From contig JAJYOL010000004.1 of assembly GCA_021796225.1 (NCBI GenBank), positions 41,026 to 105,025 on the forward strand: 64,000 nucleotides of DNA, given 5' to 3'. Source of the DNA: Microcaldota archaeon (lineage in GTDB: Archaea; Micrarchaeota; Micrarchaeia; Micrarchaeales; CABMGC01). The notes beneath the pieces were generated by a model. That model did no database searches. It was given only the letters and a program-made list of their open reading frames with translations, and was not told the DNA's origin. This document shows, in pieces, positions 37,453-47,615 of this stretch (its first letter is position 1; the number at the start of each line of letters is the position of its first letter). A program made the position numbers and the translations under genes.

Positions 37453-38652
37453 TTAGAACGTCTTGTACTTTCCAAGGGAGATATCCATGGTGAGCTTATT
37501 TATGTTTTCCAGCCATCCGTTTGCGATATACTTCGCCTTGCCGCTTATGTCGTCGAAATTGGCTCCGCTTTCCACTATCACGTTCATGTTCAGGTTAAGC
37601 GGTTCGTCAATCCTCTTGCCTATCTGCGAGAGTATTGCGATGTCGCATTCCTGTATCTGCGGATACTGTTTAACAACATCGTCTGCAAGCTGCGTTGCGA
37701 GTATGTTGTATATCTTGCCTATGTGGCTTATCGGGTTCTTGCCCGAAGCCGCTTCAAGGCTCATATGCCTGAACGGCGTTATCAATCCGTTTACCCTGTT
37801 ACCCCTTCCCACTGAGCCGTCGTCTCCCGCCTCGCAGCTTAAGCCGGACTTGGTAAGATAGACGTTTTCACCCTCTATAGCGTCACCCGTGTTGATTTCG
37901 ACCGTCACTTCCTTCTTCGTAAGCGTCGATGCGAGCTTCAGAACGTCGTTCGCTATGCGTTCCTTGAGCTTCACATAGCTGTCGATGTCATTAACCTGGC
38001 TTGCAACGAAAGCTATTGCTATCGTAAGCGTTATCTTGCCGTTTTCTCTGCACCCCATGACCTTAATGTCTTCTCCCACTGCAGGGACCTGTGCTTTGTA
38101 TTCCTTGCTGTTGAGGTAGTTTTCGGTCTTCAGCACTATCGTTTCCGTATCGGTGAATGGTGCAAAGCCTATACCGAATGAGGTATCGTTTGCAAGAGGA
38201 ACATTGCTTGTCCTTCCGAATATGTGCGTAAGATCCGCGCTTCCTTCCGCTATCTTGGAATTTATTTCAAGATCGTTCTCGAAATCGAGATAACGCGTAT
38301 TATCCTTCAGGTATTTGAGCGTCACATCCTTTGCTATCTGGTTTACGTCTATGGTCTTGCCTTCTATTTTGCTTGTGGCTCTTCCGGTGACTATTACCTC
38401 TATCTTCTTCGTTATGTTTCCCCTTCCGAAACCTACGTCCGAAGCCCCCCCGATTATGAGCCCTTTGTCTACATTGTGGTGGAGCACGCTTCCTGCGACG
38501 TTAAGGTATTCCCTGCACAATGCATGGCTTGTTTCATCGACTATGCCATCTATAAGGCTGTCCGGGTGTCCGAGTCCCTTTCTTTCAACGTACTCGGTCT
38601 TCTGTTCTCCAATCGGCTTCAACTCTAGCTTCTCTACGGTTATGTTTCTCAT
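37453..38652 (-). CDS. mat: Archaeal S-adenosylmethionine synthetase
   Basis: VERKGLGHPDSLIDGIVDETSHALCREY; GRGNRVNGLITPFRHMSLEAASGKNPISHIGKIYN. Confidence 0.95.
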   Translation of the reverse strand: MRNITVEKLELKPIGEQKTEYVERKGLGHPDSLIDGIVDETSHALCREYLNVAGSVLHHNVDKGLIIGGASDVGFGRGNITKKIEVIVTGRATSKIEGKTIDVNQIAKDVTLKYLKDNTRYLDFENDLEINSKIAEGSADLTHIFGRTSNVPLANDTSFGIGFAPFTDTETIVLKTENYLNSKEYKAQVPAVGEDIKVMGCRENGKITLTIAIAFVASQVNDIDSYVKLKERIANDVLKLASTLTKKEVTVEINTGDAIEGENVYLTKSGLSCEAGDDGSVGRGNRVNGLITPFRHMSLEAASGKNPISHIGKIYNILATQLADDVVKQYPQIQECDIAILSQIGKRIDEPLNLNMNVIVESGANFDDISGKAKYIANGWLENINKLTMDISLGKYKTF

Positions 38653-38763
38653 TGCATCACAGAATTAAGCATGACTGCATGACTTGTAATTTAACTAAAC
38701 TGGGAATGAAAAAGTATTTATAATTATTGATACATAAATATTACCATTAGTAATAGTGTTGAT

Positions 38764-39348
38764 ATGGATTCATTGAAAGAAGTTTCGGCAGCCGTAAGGG
38801 AAAAGCGCAAACGCCTCCGCATCAGCCAGAAAAGGCTCGCCCGTTTCATTAAAATGAGCCAGAGCACGATTGCAAGGGTGGAAAACGACATTGAACGCCT
38901 GAATCCAAGCTACGATACCATATTCAGGATATCCACGATGCTCAATGATCTTGAAAAAATCGACATTAAAAACGACATGCTCCGCAAAACGGCCGGAAGC
39001 ATAATGCAGAAGAAGATAATCTATGCCAAAGCCACCAATACCGTTGCCGAGGCTATACGCATCATTAAAAATTACGATTTCCCCCGGCTCCCGGTGCTCA
39101 ATAAGGACATGAACGTCATGGGCGCAATATCCCAGAAAAGAGTCATGGGGATTGCGACAAACGAACCTGAGAATCTTGACAAGATACACGTTAGCGACAT
39201 CATAGACAGCGGTCTTCCGCAGGTCGGCCCCGAAGCCGAATTTTCAAAGATACGCAAGATTCTCGAAGAGTGGGATGCCGTTCTTGTTGTCGAGAGGGGC
39301 AAGGCGGTAGGCATAATAACGATATACGACGTTCTGAAGCGCATATGA
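38764..39348 (+). CDS. XRE-type HTH regulator with CBS domain pair
   Basis: REKRKRLRISQKRLARFIKMSQSTIARVENDIERLNPSYDTIFRI, then CBS repeats. Confidence 0.88.
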   Translation: MDSLKEVSAAVREKRKRLRISQKRLARFIKMSQSTIARVENDIERLNPSYDTIFRISTMLNDLEKIDIKNDMLRKTAGSIMQKKIIYAKATNTVAEAIRIIKNYDFPRLPVLNKDMNVMGAISQKRVMGIATNEPENLDKIHVSDIIDSGLPQVGPEAEFSKIRKILEEWDAVLVVERGKAVGIITIYDVLKRI

Positions 39349-39372
39349 CCGTGCAAGTTTATTCCATTACGC

Positions 39373-40287
39373 GTGCGACGGGATTATTCTTATATATTCT
39401 TCAAGAGAGCATTTTTCGGTGTTTGTCTGCTTCCCGATTGGTTTACGATAACGCCTGCGGCTTCAAATCGTTACGGCAGGCTGCGCCATGATCTGGGCGT
39501 GCAGGGGCTCAATACCGTGTGCAAGGAAGCGCACTGTCCTAATTCATCGGAATGCTGGGACAGCGGCACGGCTACATTCATGGTTCTTGGAAAAAATTGC
39601 ACAAGAGGATGCAGATTCTGTGCAGTGAGCAAAATTGCAAAAGGTCCCCTTCCGGATCCGGAAGAGCCGCACAAACTTGCGATTACCGCAAAGGCGTGGG
39701 GTTTGAAATACGTAGTAATAACCTCCGTATGCAGGGACGATTTGGAAGATCAGGGGGCGGAACATTTTGCCAGATGCGTGGCCGAGACAAGAAAGGAAAA
39801 TCCTTCTGCGCTGATAGAAGTGCTGATACCGGATTTCAGCGGAGATAAATCTCTGATAAAACAGGTTGTCGATGCAAAGCCCGATGTTTTGGGACACAAC
39901 ATAGAAACCGTCGAACGAATAAGCCCGAGAATACGCGACAGAAGGGCATCGTACGCCAACTCCCTGTCTGTGCTCAGGGCGGCAAAGGATTTGGGACAGA
40001 AGTATACCAAATCGTCAATAATGCTGGGGCTCGGCGAGACGGACGAAGAGGTTCTGCGAACGTTTGAGGATTTGAGAAGCGTCAATACGGATTTTATATC
40101 GATGGGGCAATACCTGCGTCCTTCATTGCATCATGAACCCGTAGCGGAATACATACGCCCGGAAAAATTCGAATACTTCAGAAAAATGGCGATGGGATCC
40201 GGTTTCAAATACGCGGTTGCCGGCCCGCTCGTAAGAAGCTCTTACAAGGCGGGAGAATATCTCACAAGATCGATAACTTCAAAATAA
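39373..40287 (+). CDS. lipA: Lipoyl synthase (radical SAM); exact start uncertain
   Basis: NTVCKEAHCPNSSECWDSGTATFMVLGKNCTRGCRFCAVSKIAKG. Confidence 0.93.
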   Translation: MRRDYSYIFFKRAFFGVCLLPDWFTITPAASNRYGRLRHDLGVQGLNTVCKEAHCPNSSECWDSGTATFMVLGKNCTRGCRFCAVSKIAKGPLPDPEEPHKLAITAKAWGLKYVVITSVCRDDLEDQGAEHFARCVAETRKENPSALIEVLIPDFSGDKSLIKQVVDAKPDVLGHNIETVERISPRIRDRRASYANSLSVLRAAKDLGQKYTKSSIMLGLGETDEEVLRTFEDLRSVNTDFISMGQYLRPSLHHEPVAEYIRPEKFEYFRKMAMGSGFKYAVAGPLVRSSYKAGEYLTRSITSK

Positions 40288-40296
40288 ACTCCATGG

Positions 40297-41043
40297 CTAT
40301 CTGCTGAAATTCCATTCGTCGCTCCTGTAAGTGTTTTTTGACAGTTCTTCCGCCCTGCTTTTTTCCTCTTCGCTCAAATTTCCAAAAAAGAATTCCTTCC
40401 CTTCGGTGAATCCGGAGAGAAGCGCTTCGTAAAGCCCTTCCTGCGTAACGTTGGAATAATCGAGCACCCGTGTCACCCTATCCTCAACGTTCTTTATCAT
40501 CTTGTCGGATATTTTTTCCTTGCTTACGTTGAGGAGGCCGAACATCTTCTTTACATTGAGATCGTACAGTATCGTTCCGTGCTGCAGAAGCACGCCTTCC
40601 TTTCGCGCCTGTGCATTACCTGATATCTTTTTGCCGTTTACCACTATGTCGTTTATCGGAGCGAATTCGGCTTTTATTCCAAGTTGTCCAAGTCCGTTTA
40701 TTACCCACCCGCAGATTTCTTCATAGCTTTCCCGTATTCCTTTCCTGAAATCCGTCTCGTTTCCTATGACACTGTAGGTAACTTCTCCGTTTTTGTCATG
40801 ATACACGGCACCTCCGCCGGTTATCCGTCGTATGGTGTCAACACCAAGCTCCCTGCATCTTTCAACGTTTACTTCCTCGCGCATGCTTTGAAATCTGCCT
40901 ATCGATACCGCGCTGGGATTCCATGTGTAAAATCGAATCGTTTTCGGGGATTTGCCCTCTCTGACCGCTTCGGATATTGCTTCATCTATCGCCATGTTAG
41001 AGCATGCCGCATTTTCCGAAATCTTAAGTACCCGCCACTCCAT
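40297..41043 (-). CDS. lplA: Lipoate-protein ligase catalytic subunit
   Basis: RRITGGGAVYHDKNGEVTYSVI; NDIVVNGKKISGNAQARKEGVLLQHGTILYDLN. Confidence 0.9.
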   Translation of the reverse strand: MEWRVLKISENAACSNMAIDEAISEAVREGKSPKTIRFYTWNPSAVSIGRFQSMREEVNVERCRELGVDTIRRITGGGAVYHDKNGEVTYSVIGNETDFRKGIRESYEEICGWVINGLGQLGIKAEFAPINDIVVNGKKISGNAQARKEGVLLQHGTILYDLNVKKMFGLLNVSKEKISDKMIKNVEDRVTRVLDYSNVTQEGLYEALLSGFTEGKEFFFGNLSEEEKSRAEELSKNTYRSDEWNFSR

Positions 41044-41323
41044 TTTTCATCGCCATTATCATGGCTTTTGCAAGCGACTCCGGATCTATTCCGACAAGCG
41101 TTATGCCGTTGCTCTCAACAACCTTCTTTACCAGATTTACTATATCGACTTCCGCCGATTTTGCCTGCAGTCCGGTAAGTGCCTTTTCAATGCTCCACAA
41201 TCCCGTTTCGGGATACACGAAAAAATCCCCTGTTATCTCTATCCGTTCTATCTTATCGGAAAACACTATTCTTGTCGCAAGAAGCTTTCCTCCAGGAACT
41301 TTAAGTTTTGCATATCCTTCCAT
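41024..41323 (-). CDS. lplB: Lipoate-protein ligase accessory subunit (C-terminal domain protein)
   Basis: YAKLKVPGGKLLATRIVFSDKIERIEITGDFFVYPE; overlaps lplA. Confidence 0.85.
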   Translation of the reverse strand: MEGYAKLKVPGGKLLATRIVFSDKIERIEITGDFFVYPETGLWSIEKALTGLQAKSAEVDIVNLVKKVVESNGITLVGIDPESLAKAMIMAMKNGVAGT

Positions 41324-41404
41324 CCAACCGCGTAACTACATGAAAATAAGCTATTTATACTTCGTGTATGAATGACTGCATTTGAATTCACGTTCGTGGC
41401 GTTG

Positions 41405-41905
41405 TTACCACGGCACGTCCTTGAGCTTCGCCTTATGCGCTCCCATGTTTGTCGCCTTATGCAATACCCCTGTGAGCACGGTCAAAAACACAAGCCCCCA
41501 TACCGAAGGCATGTGGCCGAATGGGAGTGCGAACAGCAGTGCGAATATGAAGAAAAAGTATTGGTCGAATAAGAGGAAAGGTTTGCCCTCCTTCATCCCG
41601 AGCTGCCTTTTCATAAAACTGCCGAAAAGGTCTCCGAAATGCGTTCCGAAGGTCATCGCTATTCCCGCGGCGAGCATATAAGGGAGAAAAGCGGATTCAA
41701 CCGCTGCCATTATGAATCCTGCAAGAAGTCCGGCAATGAGCCCTATGATTGTCTTATGCTTTCCGAATATCGGTTTTCCGCGAAGCTTTCTACCGCCGTC
41801 TATCGGCGCTCCCCTTCCGAATATCACGGGGGCCCCATTGGCCACGTATGCGGGCCATATGTAAATTATGGGGTAAATTATTATCAAATAAATCGGATTA
41901 TACAT
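41405..41905 (-). CDS. carS: CDP-archaeol synthase
   Basis: YVANGAPVIFGRGAPIDGGRKLRGKPIFGKHKTIIGLIAG; GDLFGSFMKRQLGMKEGKPFLLFDQ. Confidence 0.92.
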   Translation of the reverse strand: MYNPIYLIIIYPIIYIWPAYVANGAPVIFGRGAPIDGGRKLRGKPIFGKHKTIIGLIAGLLAGFIMAAVESAFLPYMLAAGIAMTFGTHFGDLFGSFMKRQLGMKEGKPFLLFDQYFFFIFALLFALPFGHMPSVWGLVFLTVLTGVLHKATNMGAHKAKLKDVPW

Positions 41906-41916
41906 CAAAACAACTG

Positions 41917-44601
41917 TCAATCAGTTATCCTGCCTTCCGCATATTTCGCACTGCCTCCTCCTGAAAAGTGTTTTCCTTTTACAGCTTTCTTGATAATCTC
42001 TATTGCACTCTTTCCTGAATCCTTTCCTGCAATGCACAGTATTTCACCGTTCCTGTTTCTGAGAACAACCGCCTTCGTGCTGTCCTTGCTTACTACGTTA
42101 TCCGCGATCTTGCGCATTGCATCCCTTTCGAAATTCACTTCCTTGTCTATGAATTTCTCCTTGCCCATTGAAGACGACATTTCCTCAACTACGAGCGCCA
42201 TGTTCTCCTTCAGCTTCTCATGCATGTCGCTCTGTTCCTTCAACGATGCCTGCGCCTTTTCCGCTATTCCGAATATTTCCGCATTGAGCACTCTCGAAGC
42301 CTCGTGCAATTCCCTGTCTTCCTTTCCGAAATAATCCAGCGCCGCTGGTCCGGCAACGAATTCTATCCTTATTATTCCGTCGTGCGATCTGTAAGAGTTG
42401 ATTATCTTGACTATTCCCAATATGCTTTCCATTCCTACTGCATGAAGACCGCCGCAAGCCTGTGCGTCAAGCAGATTACCGTTTTTATCCTGTATTTTTA
42501 CTATTCGCATGGATTTTGACGGCACTCCGTGTCCCTGATATATTTCGAATCCATATTTGGATTCGGCTTCCCCTCTCGGTTCGTAATCCGCGCTTACTGT
42601 TATGCCGTTGAATATCCACCCATTGACGAGAGTTTCTATCTTCGCAAGTTCCTCATCGCTCAGTTTTTCGTAATGCGCTATGTCTATATGCGCTTTTTCA
42701 GGTTCCTTTCTAGTACCTTCCTGCCATGCATGTCTTCCCAAAACCTGCCTTGCCGCGGCACTGATAAGATGCGTAGCCGTGTGGTGTGCCGTAAGCCTCA
42801 TCCTTGCTTCCTTATCGACATCCGCGTATACCTTGATGCCTTTTTTGAATCCCTGCTCCTTTCCCGTTTTTGCATCAAGCGTGTGCACTATCACATCTCC
42901 GTATTTTTGCACGTCTGTAACAGTTATTCCGTTTATTTTGCCCCTGTCCGCAGCCTGTCCCCCTCCTTCAGGATAGAAAGGCGTCTTGTCAAGAACTACG
43001 AGGTTCTTGTTTGCAAACAGGACCGTAGCGTTCGAATCCGTGGCAAAATCATAATACAACTGTTTTGTTGCTGGCAGGTCTTCGGGTATGTCCGCATTCT
43101 TCTTTACCTTTTTCTCCTTGCGGGCCATGTCCCCTTCTATTAGATTTTCATAGACGTTTTCCGGCATCTTAAGATCCACGCCCTTCGACTTCGCTTCCGT
43201 TTGCAGAAACTCGGGTGTTATGCCGTTGCTTTCATAAAGCGTGCGCAGCTGCTGCATATCTATCGTGCTTTTCTTGCTTATCAGATTGTCTACAACCTGC
43301 CTCGCGTTTCCCTTGCTTTTATCGTATCTCTGCCGTTCCACGTTTACTATCTTGGTGAATTCGTCCTTGTCAAAAGACTCCCTCAATTCGGGATATATTG
43401 CACTAAGTTCTTCGGCCATCATTCCCGCCAATTCAGGTATGCTTATATCGAATTTGAATTTGTCCATGAAGTCGAACGCTCTTCTGAGTATTATTCTCAG
43501 ATTGTATCCTCCGCCGATGTTTGAAGGAAGCGCGCCGTCTGATACCGCGAACATCAGCGTCCTCGTGTGATCGAGTATCGCGTAAAGCCCCTGGACGGGC
43601 TTGACCTTCTTTTCATACTCCTCTTCGGTTATTCCTGCACTCTTCAGGAGCTGCCTTTCCTTCTCGCGGGCATTCTTCACTTCATCAACATTCAACTCTC
43701 CTGCGAATCTGGAGAATTTTTTGAATGCGGATGTTTCAACTTCTATGCCTGCCGTCTTCCTGAGGCGTGCGAGTATGTCGTGAAATACCGCTTCGTAAGC
43801 GTCATCATATCCTGTGTAAAACCACAGCAGCCTTTCGAATCCCCATCCTACGTCTATAACCTTGCCGTCCAGTTCGCGTATTCCGCCGTTTACGTATTCG
43901 AATTGCGTGAAAACGCTGTTTACCAGTTCTGCTCCGTGTGACAGGCTTTCCGTCGAAGGTCCGAATTCTGAGAAGTCCGGCATTGCCCAAACGTCTTCAC
44001 TGTAAAGTATGTCTTCCTTTTTGGTCCCCATTATCTTCGTAAGGAATTCAAAATTAAGCTCGACGGTTCTGTCCTTCCAATATCCCTCTTTCGGATAATT
44101 GAAAGCGTGCTGCCCCGCCATCATGAATCCGGTAAAATGCCTTCCTGTCACTCCAACGTTTTCTATGTCGCTGAAGCGCAGGCACATCTGCGGCACGATA
44201 AGCGGATTCGCGGGATATTCGAATCCCATCTTACCTCCTTCTATCCTTTGGAAATCCTGTATGCTGGCTATGGTGAAGTACAGATCCCTTCTCCATCTGC
44301 TGACTACTGGATACTTTTTCACTTCAACGTGTCCGTTCTTCTTGAAGAAATCCGAGAATTTCTTCCAAAATTCAACATAACTTATGTCGCGCGGTTTTTC
44401 CCTGAAGAACGAATATTCCGCATGGGAAGAATCCTCGCATACGTCTCTGTCTTCGATGCTCCAGAAATTAAGCCCGCAAATTTTGCACGTGTGCCTGCTA
44501 AAGCCTTCCTTTTCAAACAGTGCCACTTTGTAATACACGTCAGGCGTTTTTGCAAATTCCGCACGCAGGTGCTTCTTATCGAGTTTGTCAAGCTTAAGCA
44601 T
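41917..44601 (-). CDS. alaS: Alanyl-tRNA synthetase
   Basis: ISYVEFWKKFSDFFKKNGH; TAHHTATHLISAAARQVLG; ACGGLHAVGMESIL. Confidence 0.95.
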   Translation of the reverse strand: MLKLDKLDKKHLRAEFAKTPDVYYKVALFEKEGFSRHTCKICGLNFWSIEDRDVCEDSSHAEYSFFREKPRDISYVEFWKKFSDFFKKNGHVEVKKYPVVSRWRRDLYFTIASIQDFQRIEGGKMGFEYPANPLIVPQMCLRFSDIENVGVTGRHFTGFMMAGQHAFNYPKEGYWKDRTVELNFEFLTKIMGTKKEDILYSEDVWAMPDFSEFGPSTESLSHGAELVNSVFTQFEYVNGGIRELDGKVIDVGWGFERLLWFYTGYDDAYEAVFHDILARLRKTAGIEVETSAFKKFSRFAGELNVDEVKNAREKERQLLKSAGITEEEYEKKVKPVQGLYAILDHTRTLMFAVSDGALPSNIGGGYNLRIILRRAFDFMDKFKFDISIPELAGMMAEELSAIYPELRESFDKDEFTKIVNVERQRYDKSKGNARQVVDNLISKKSTIDMQQLRTLYESNGITPEFLQTEAKSKGVDLKMPENVYENLIEGDMARKEKKVKKNADIPEDLPATKQLYYDFATDSNATVLFANKNLVVLDKTPFYPEGGGQAADRGKINGITVTDVQKYGDVIVHTLDAKTGKEQGFKKGIKVYADVDKEARMRLTAHHTATHLISAAARQVLGRHAWQEGTRKEPEKAHIDIAHYEKLSDEELAKIETLVNGWIFNGITVSADYEPRGEAESKYGFEIYQGHGVPSKSMRIVKIQDKNGNLLDAQACGGLHAVGMESILGIVKIINSYRSHDGIIRIEFVAGPAALDYFGKEDRELHEASRVLNAEIFGIAEKAQASLKEQSDMHEKLKENMALVVEEMSSSMGKEKFIDKEVNFERDAMRKIADNVVSKDSTKAVVLRNRNGEILCIAGKDSGKSAIEIIKKAVKGKHFSGGGSAKYAEGRITD

Positions 44602-45466
44602 TCGAACCACCATACCACGTAGTGCACTGCTTGCCGAAAAATTCGCATCTGGTGCACTTCCATCTTTCGGATTCCGGAACAGGTGCTGCCGTGCGCTCTC
44701 CGTTCCAGTATCTCATCGCATAAGTGAGCTCGCTGTCAAAGTTGTCCGTGTTGTATTCGACGTTTACCTCTCCGAGTTCCTTGCCGCTTGAAATATCGCT
44801 GTATCTCAACACGAGATTGTCGTCAATCGGGGGCATGGCTGCCACCCTGTTAAACATCATCTTGAATATTCCCGGAAGGGTGCGAAGCTCTTCCCTAACG
44901 CCTATCTCCGCAAGTCCTTTCTGAAATTCTTCGGACATTCTCATGTTTTCAATTCCATACGCCGCTGACATGTTTGAATAGGTGTATTTGGATTCGCGCA
45001 GATCCTGAAGGAGCTTCCTGTAAAGCATGATCTGCACAAGATGCGATTTTCTGCTCATGTTGCCCACATCCGTGGCCTTTGTAGTTTTATCTTCGACAAT
45101 GACTACCTTGCCGTTGGCTATTCTGAGCTCGTCTATCTTTCCCGTTATTTTATATCCGTTGACGGAACCGTACAGGAAAAATTCCCTGCCGACATGCTTG
45201 TCCATGAGCGTTGAGACCGTGGTATAATTTTCATATGCCGTCTTATAGTACCAGTCGGCACCGCTTCTCGTTTCTACCGTCAAGGGTACGTACACTTCGG
45301 ATTGCCATTTTTCATGAAGCTGTGATCCGCGCTCCATAAACACCGTGCGCTTGGCACCGTAAAGATGTCCAAGTTCCATCTTCTTCTCGCACCAGAACTG
45401 GCTGGCAATGTCCGTGGCCGATATCTTCTTCATGTTAAGCTTTTCCAATACGCCACTTACTTCCAT
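44594..45466 (-). CDS. Cas4/EXO5-like PD-(D/E)XK exonuclease with Fe-S-type cysteines
   Basis: ISATDIASQFWCEKKMEL; GKIDELRIANGKVVIVEDKTTK; CTRCEFFGKQC. Confidence 0.8.
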   Translation of the reverse strand: MEVSGVLEKLNMKKISATDIASQFWCEKKMELGHLYGAKRTVFMERGSQLHEKWQSEVYVPLTVETRSGADWYYKTAYENYTTVSTLMDKHVGREFFLYGSVNGYKITGKIDELRIANGKVVIVEDKTTKATDVGNMSRKSHLVQIMLYRKLLQDLRESKYTYSNMSAAYGIENMRMSEEFQKGLAEIGVREELRTLPGIFKMMFNRVAAMPPIDDNLVLRYSDISSGKELGEVNVEYNTDNFDSELTYAMRYWNGERTAAPVPESERWKCTRCEFFGKQCTTWYGGSNA

Positions 45467-45595
45467 GTTCACTGCCCCAATCAAGACAAAATACAGGATG
45501 TATCAGACCGCCTACCTATCGTCATCGCAAAAGCTCAGCGATCACCAGTCACATCATATACTTTTTTTAATGTAGTTGATAATATTAATAACTTT

Positions 45596-46231
45596 ATGCC
45601 CATAAACGACTTCGAACTCTATATTTTCGACTGGGACGGTACGCTCAGCACGTCAACGCCATTGGTAAAGTTTTCCCGATTTTTCAAGCGCAGATACAAC
45701 GTAAAATATGTCAGGTCTCATCCCGAATACTATAAACGTTCAAGAAACAAAAAGCTCGTGTTCAAGGAGGAGGTGAACCGCTCATATGCCGGCCTTTACG
45801 ACCTCTATCTCACGTTTGCAAAGCCGAGGCTGCAGATTGGCGCCGTAGACATACTGCGTACGCTGAACGAGGCCGGCAAGCAAACCGCTATATTCAGCGA
45901 TTCCAAGCAATACCGCCTTGTAAAGGAAATAAAGCTCCTCGGCCTATCCGACTATGTGGATTACGTCCTAAGTGCGGATACGGTAAAAATGTACAAGCCA
46001 AATCCCGGAGGACTCGAACTCGTAGCGAAGAAGTTCGGCGTAAGCAAAAAGAACTGCATATATATCGGGGACATGGCATCGGATATTCTCACCGCAAGAT
46101 TTGCCGGGGTAAGCTCCTGCGGGGTATGCAACGGCGTCGACTCCAGAGACGTACTTAAAAAGATGGACCCGAACTATCTTTTCTCGGATTTGATAAAGAT
46201 GAACAAGGAATTCTGGTCTATACACGACTGA
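45596..46231 (+). CDS. HAD superfamily hydrolase
   Basis: YIFDWDGTLSTSTP; TAIFSDSKQYR; KPNPGGLELVAKKFGVSKKNCIYIGDMASDILTA. Confidence 0.9.
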   Translation: MPINDFELYIFDWDGTLSTSTPLVKFSRFFKRRYNVKYVRSHPEYYKRSRNKKLVFKEEVNRSYAGLYDLYLTFAKPRLQIGAVDILRTLNEAGKQTAIFSDSKQYRLVKEIKLLGLSDYVDYVLSADTVKMYKPNPGGLELVAKKFGVSKKNCIYIGDMASDILTARFAGVSSCGVCNGVDSRDVLKKMDPNYLFSDLIKMNKEFWSIHD

Positions 46232-46301
46232 AATAACCTTTTCAGGAAGAAATATAAGCCTTGGATGCCATCAATACGTGTCATCTTTCCAGTGTATTTG
46301 C

Positions 46302-47156
46302 ATGTCAAAACTAATTTCGCTTTTCAAGCTTACACGGATAGAGCACAGCATAATGCTGTGCGTGGCGGTTCTCGCCGCGGAACTCATGTCTGGGGGCTTG
46401 CCTGCCCTTCCCATTCTGATATTGAGCCTGATAACCCCCATATTCATCAGCATGGGCGCATTTGCAATAAACGATTACTTTGACGTGGAAGTCGACAGAC
46501 TAAACGAAAAGAAAAGGCCTTTGGTAGTCGGAGAGCTGTCTCCGAAATCCGCACTTTACATAACAGCGGTATCGATGATCGTGGGGCTCGCGGCAAGTGT
46601 TTTCATAAACCCGTTTGCGTTTGTGATAGCTGTGATATTCTGCGTGCTGTCCCTTCTTTACGGATACAAACTCAAAGAGCTGCTCTTATGGGGCAATGCG
46701 TATATCGCGTTTTCCATGGCAATACCATTCATTTTTGGGAATTATGTGGTATCCGGGGTTCTTCATGCATCCATAATATTCGTATCCGCAATGATCTTCC
46801 TAAGCGGACTGTCACGTGAGATACACGGTACGATACGGGACTTGAAGGGCGATATGGCCGCAAGAAACGTACATACCCTTCCAAAGGTTATCGGAAAGGC
46901 CGCATCGGCCCGCATAGCGCTTGTATTTTACGTTATCGCGATACTGATTAGCATATACCTGTTTGCAGACGTATTGCCGTTCAAAGGAAATTTCATATAT
47001 CTGATTCCGATACTCGCTGTCGACTTGAGCCTTCTGTACGTAGGGATAGGATATCTGAAGCGTGATACCGGGAAATTTCACAAACTTGCAAGAAATCTCT
47101 CACTCGCATCGATGGCAATCGCGCTGCTTACATTGCTCATATCAAGTGCGATATGA
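46302..47156 (+). CDS. UbiA-family prenyltransferase (probable digeranylgeranylglyceryl phosphate synthase)
   Basis: MGAFAINDYFDVEVDRLNEKKRPLVVGELSPKSAL; SREIHGTIRDLKGDMAARNVHTLPKVIG. Confidence 0.85.
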   Translation: MSKLISLFKLTRIEHSIMLCVAVLAAELMSGGLPALPILILSLITPIFISMGAFAINDYFDVEVDRLNEKKRPLVVGELSPKSALYITAVSMIVGLAASVFINPFAFVIAVIFCVLSLLYGYKLKELLLWGNAYIAFSMAIPFIFGNYVVSGVLHASIIFVSAMIFLSGLSREIHGTIRDLKGDMAARNVHTLPKVIGKAASARIALVFYVIAILISIYLFADVLPFKGNFIYLIPILAVDLSLLYVGIGYLKRDTGKFHKLARNLSLASMAIALLTLLISSAI

Positions 47157-47615
47157 TTCAATCCTTTTTTTGGAAAACAATCGTCTAAGCCGCGCCGTCT
47201 GTTCAATAACGTGCCTGTGTCCAAGTCCTTTTCTTGCCCGTTCAATGTCTGTATAGAGTGCATTGTTCTTTTTACTGTATCTGTCCCTGCTGTTTCTCGG
47301 CACGATATGCATATGGAAGTGGCGTACCGACATGCCTGAATTCTCTCCTGCCTGGACTATGAGATTGTAAGATTCGTCTTCCGCATCGTACGCTTTTATC
47401 AAAACGGGAATCACCTTTCTCAAAAGAGAATGCATATCCGATATCTCTTTTGCATCGAGTTCGGTTATCCTTTCCACATGCCTTTTCGATACGAGGAGCA
47501 CGTGTCCGGGAACCGTAGGTCTGATGTTGTAAAGTATTACAAAATGTCTGCTCGAGCATACGCTCTCTGAAGATATGACCCGTTTGTCGCAGAAAGGATC
47601 CGCATTTTGTTTCAA
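47142..47615 (-). CDS. HIT family protein
   Basis: VRHFHMHIVPR (HxHxH) and VPGHVLLVSKRHVERITEL. Confidence 0.9.
   Translation of the reverse strand: MKQNADPFCDKRVISSESVCSSRHFVILYNIRPTVPGHVLLVSKRHVERITELDAKEISDMHSLLRKVIPVLIKAYDAEDESYNLIVQAGENSGMSVRHFHMHIVPRNSRDRYSKKNNALYTDIERARKGLGHRHVIEQTARLRRLFSKKRIESYRT

Noticed and set aside
42529-43143. Long antisense ORFs within alaS (and similar ones antisense to glyS, asnS, aspS, fen and others)
   Set aside because: Shadow ORFs opposite well-supported conserved genes; no domain-like sequence.
44594-45466. CRISPR-Cas locus suspected from the Cas4-like gene
   Set aside because: No repeats/spacers and no other cas genes were seen in the window.
46271-46453. 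Small ORFs near the start of the UbiA gene
   Set aside because: Overlap the strongly supported UbiA-family ORF in other frames.
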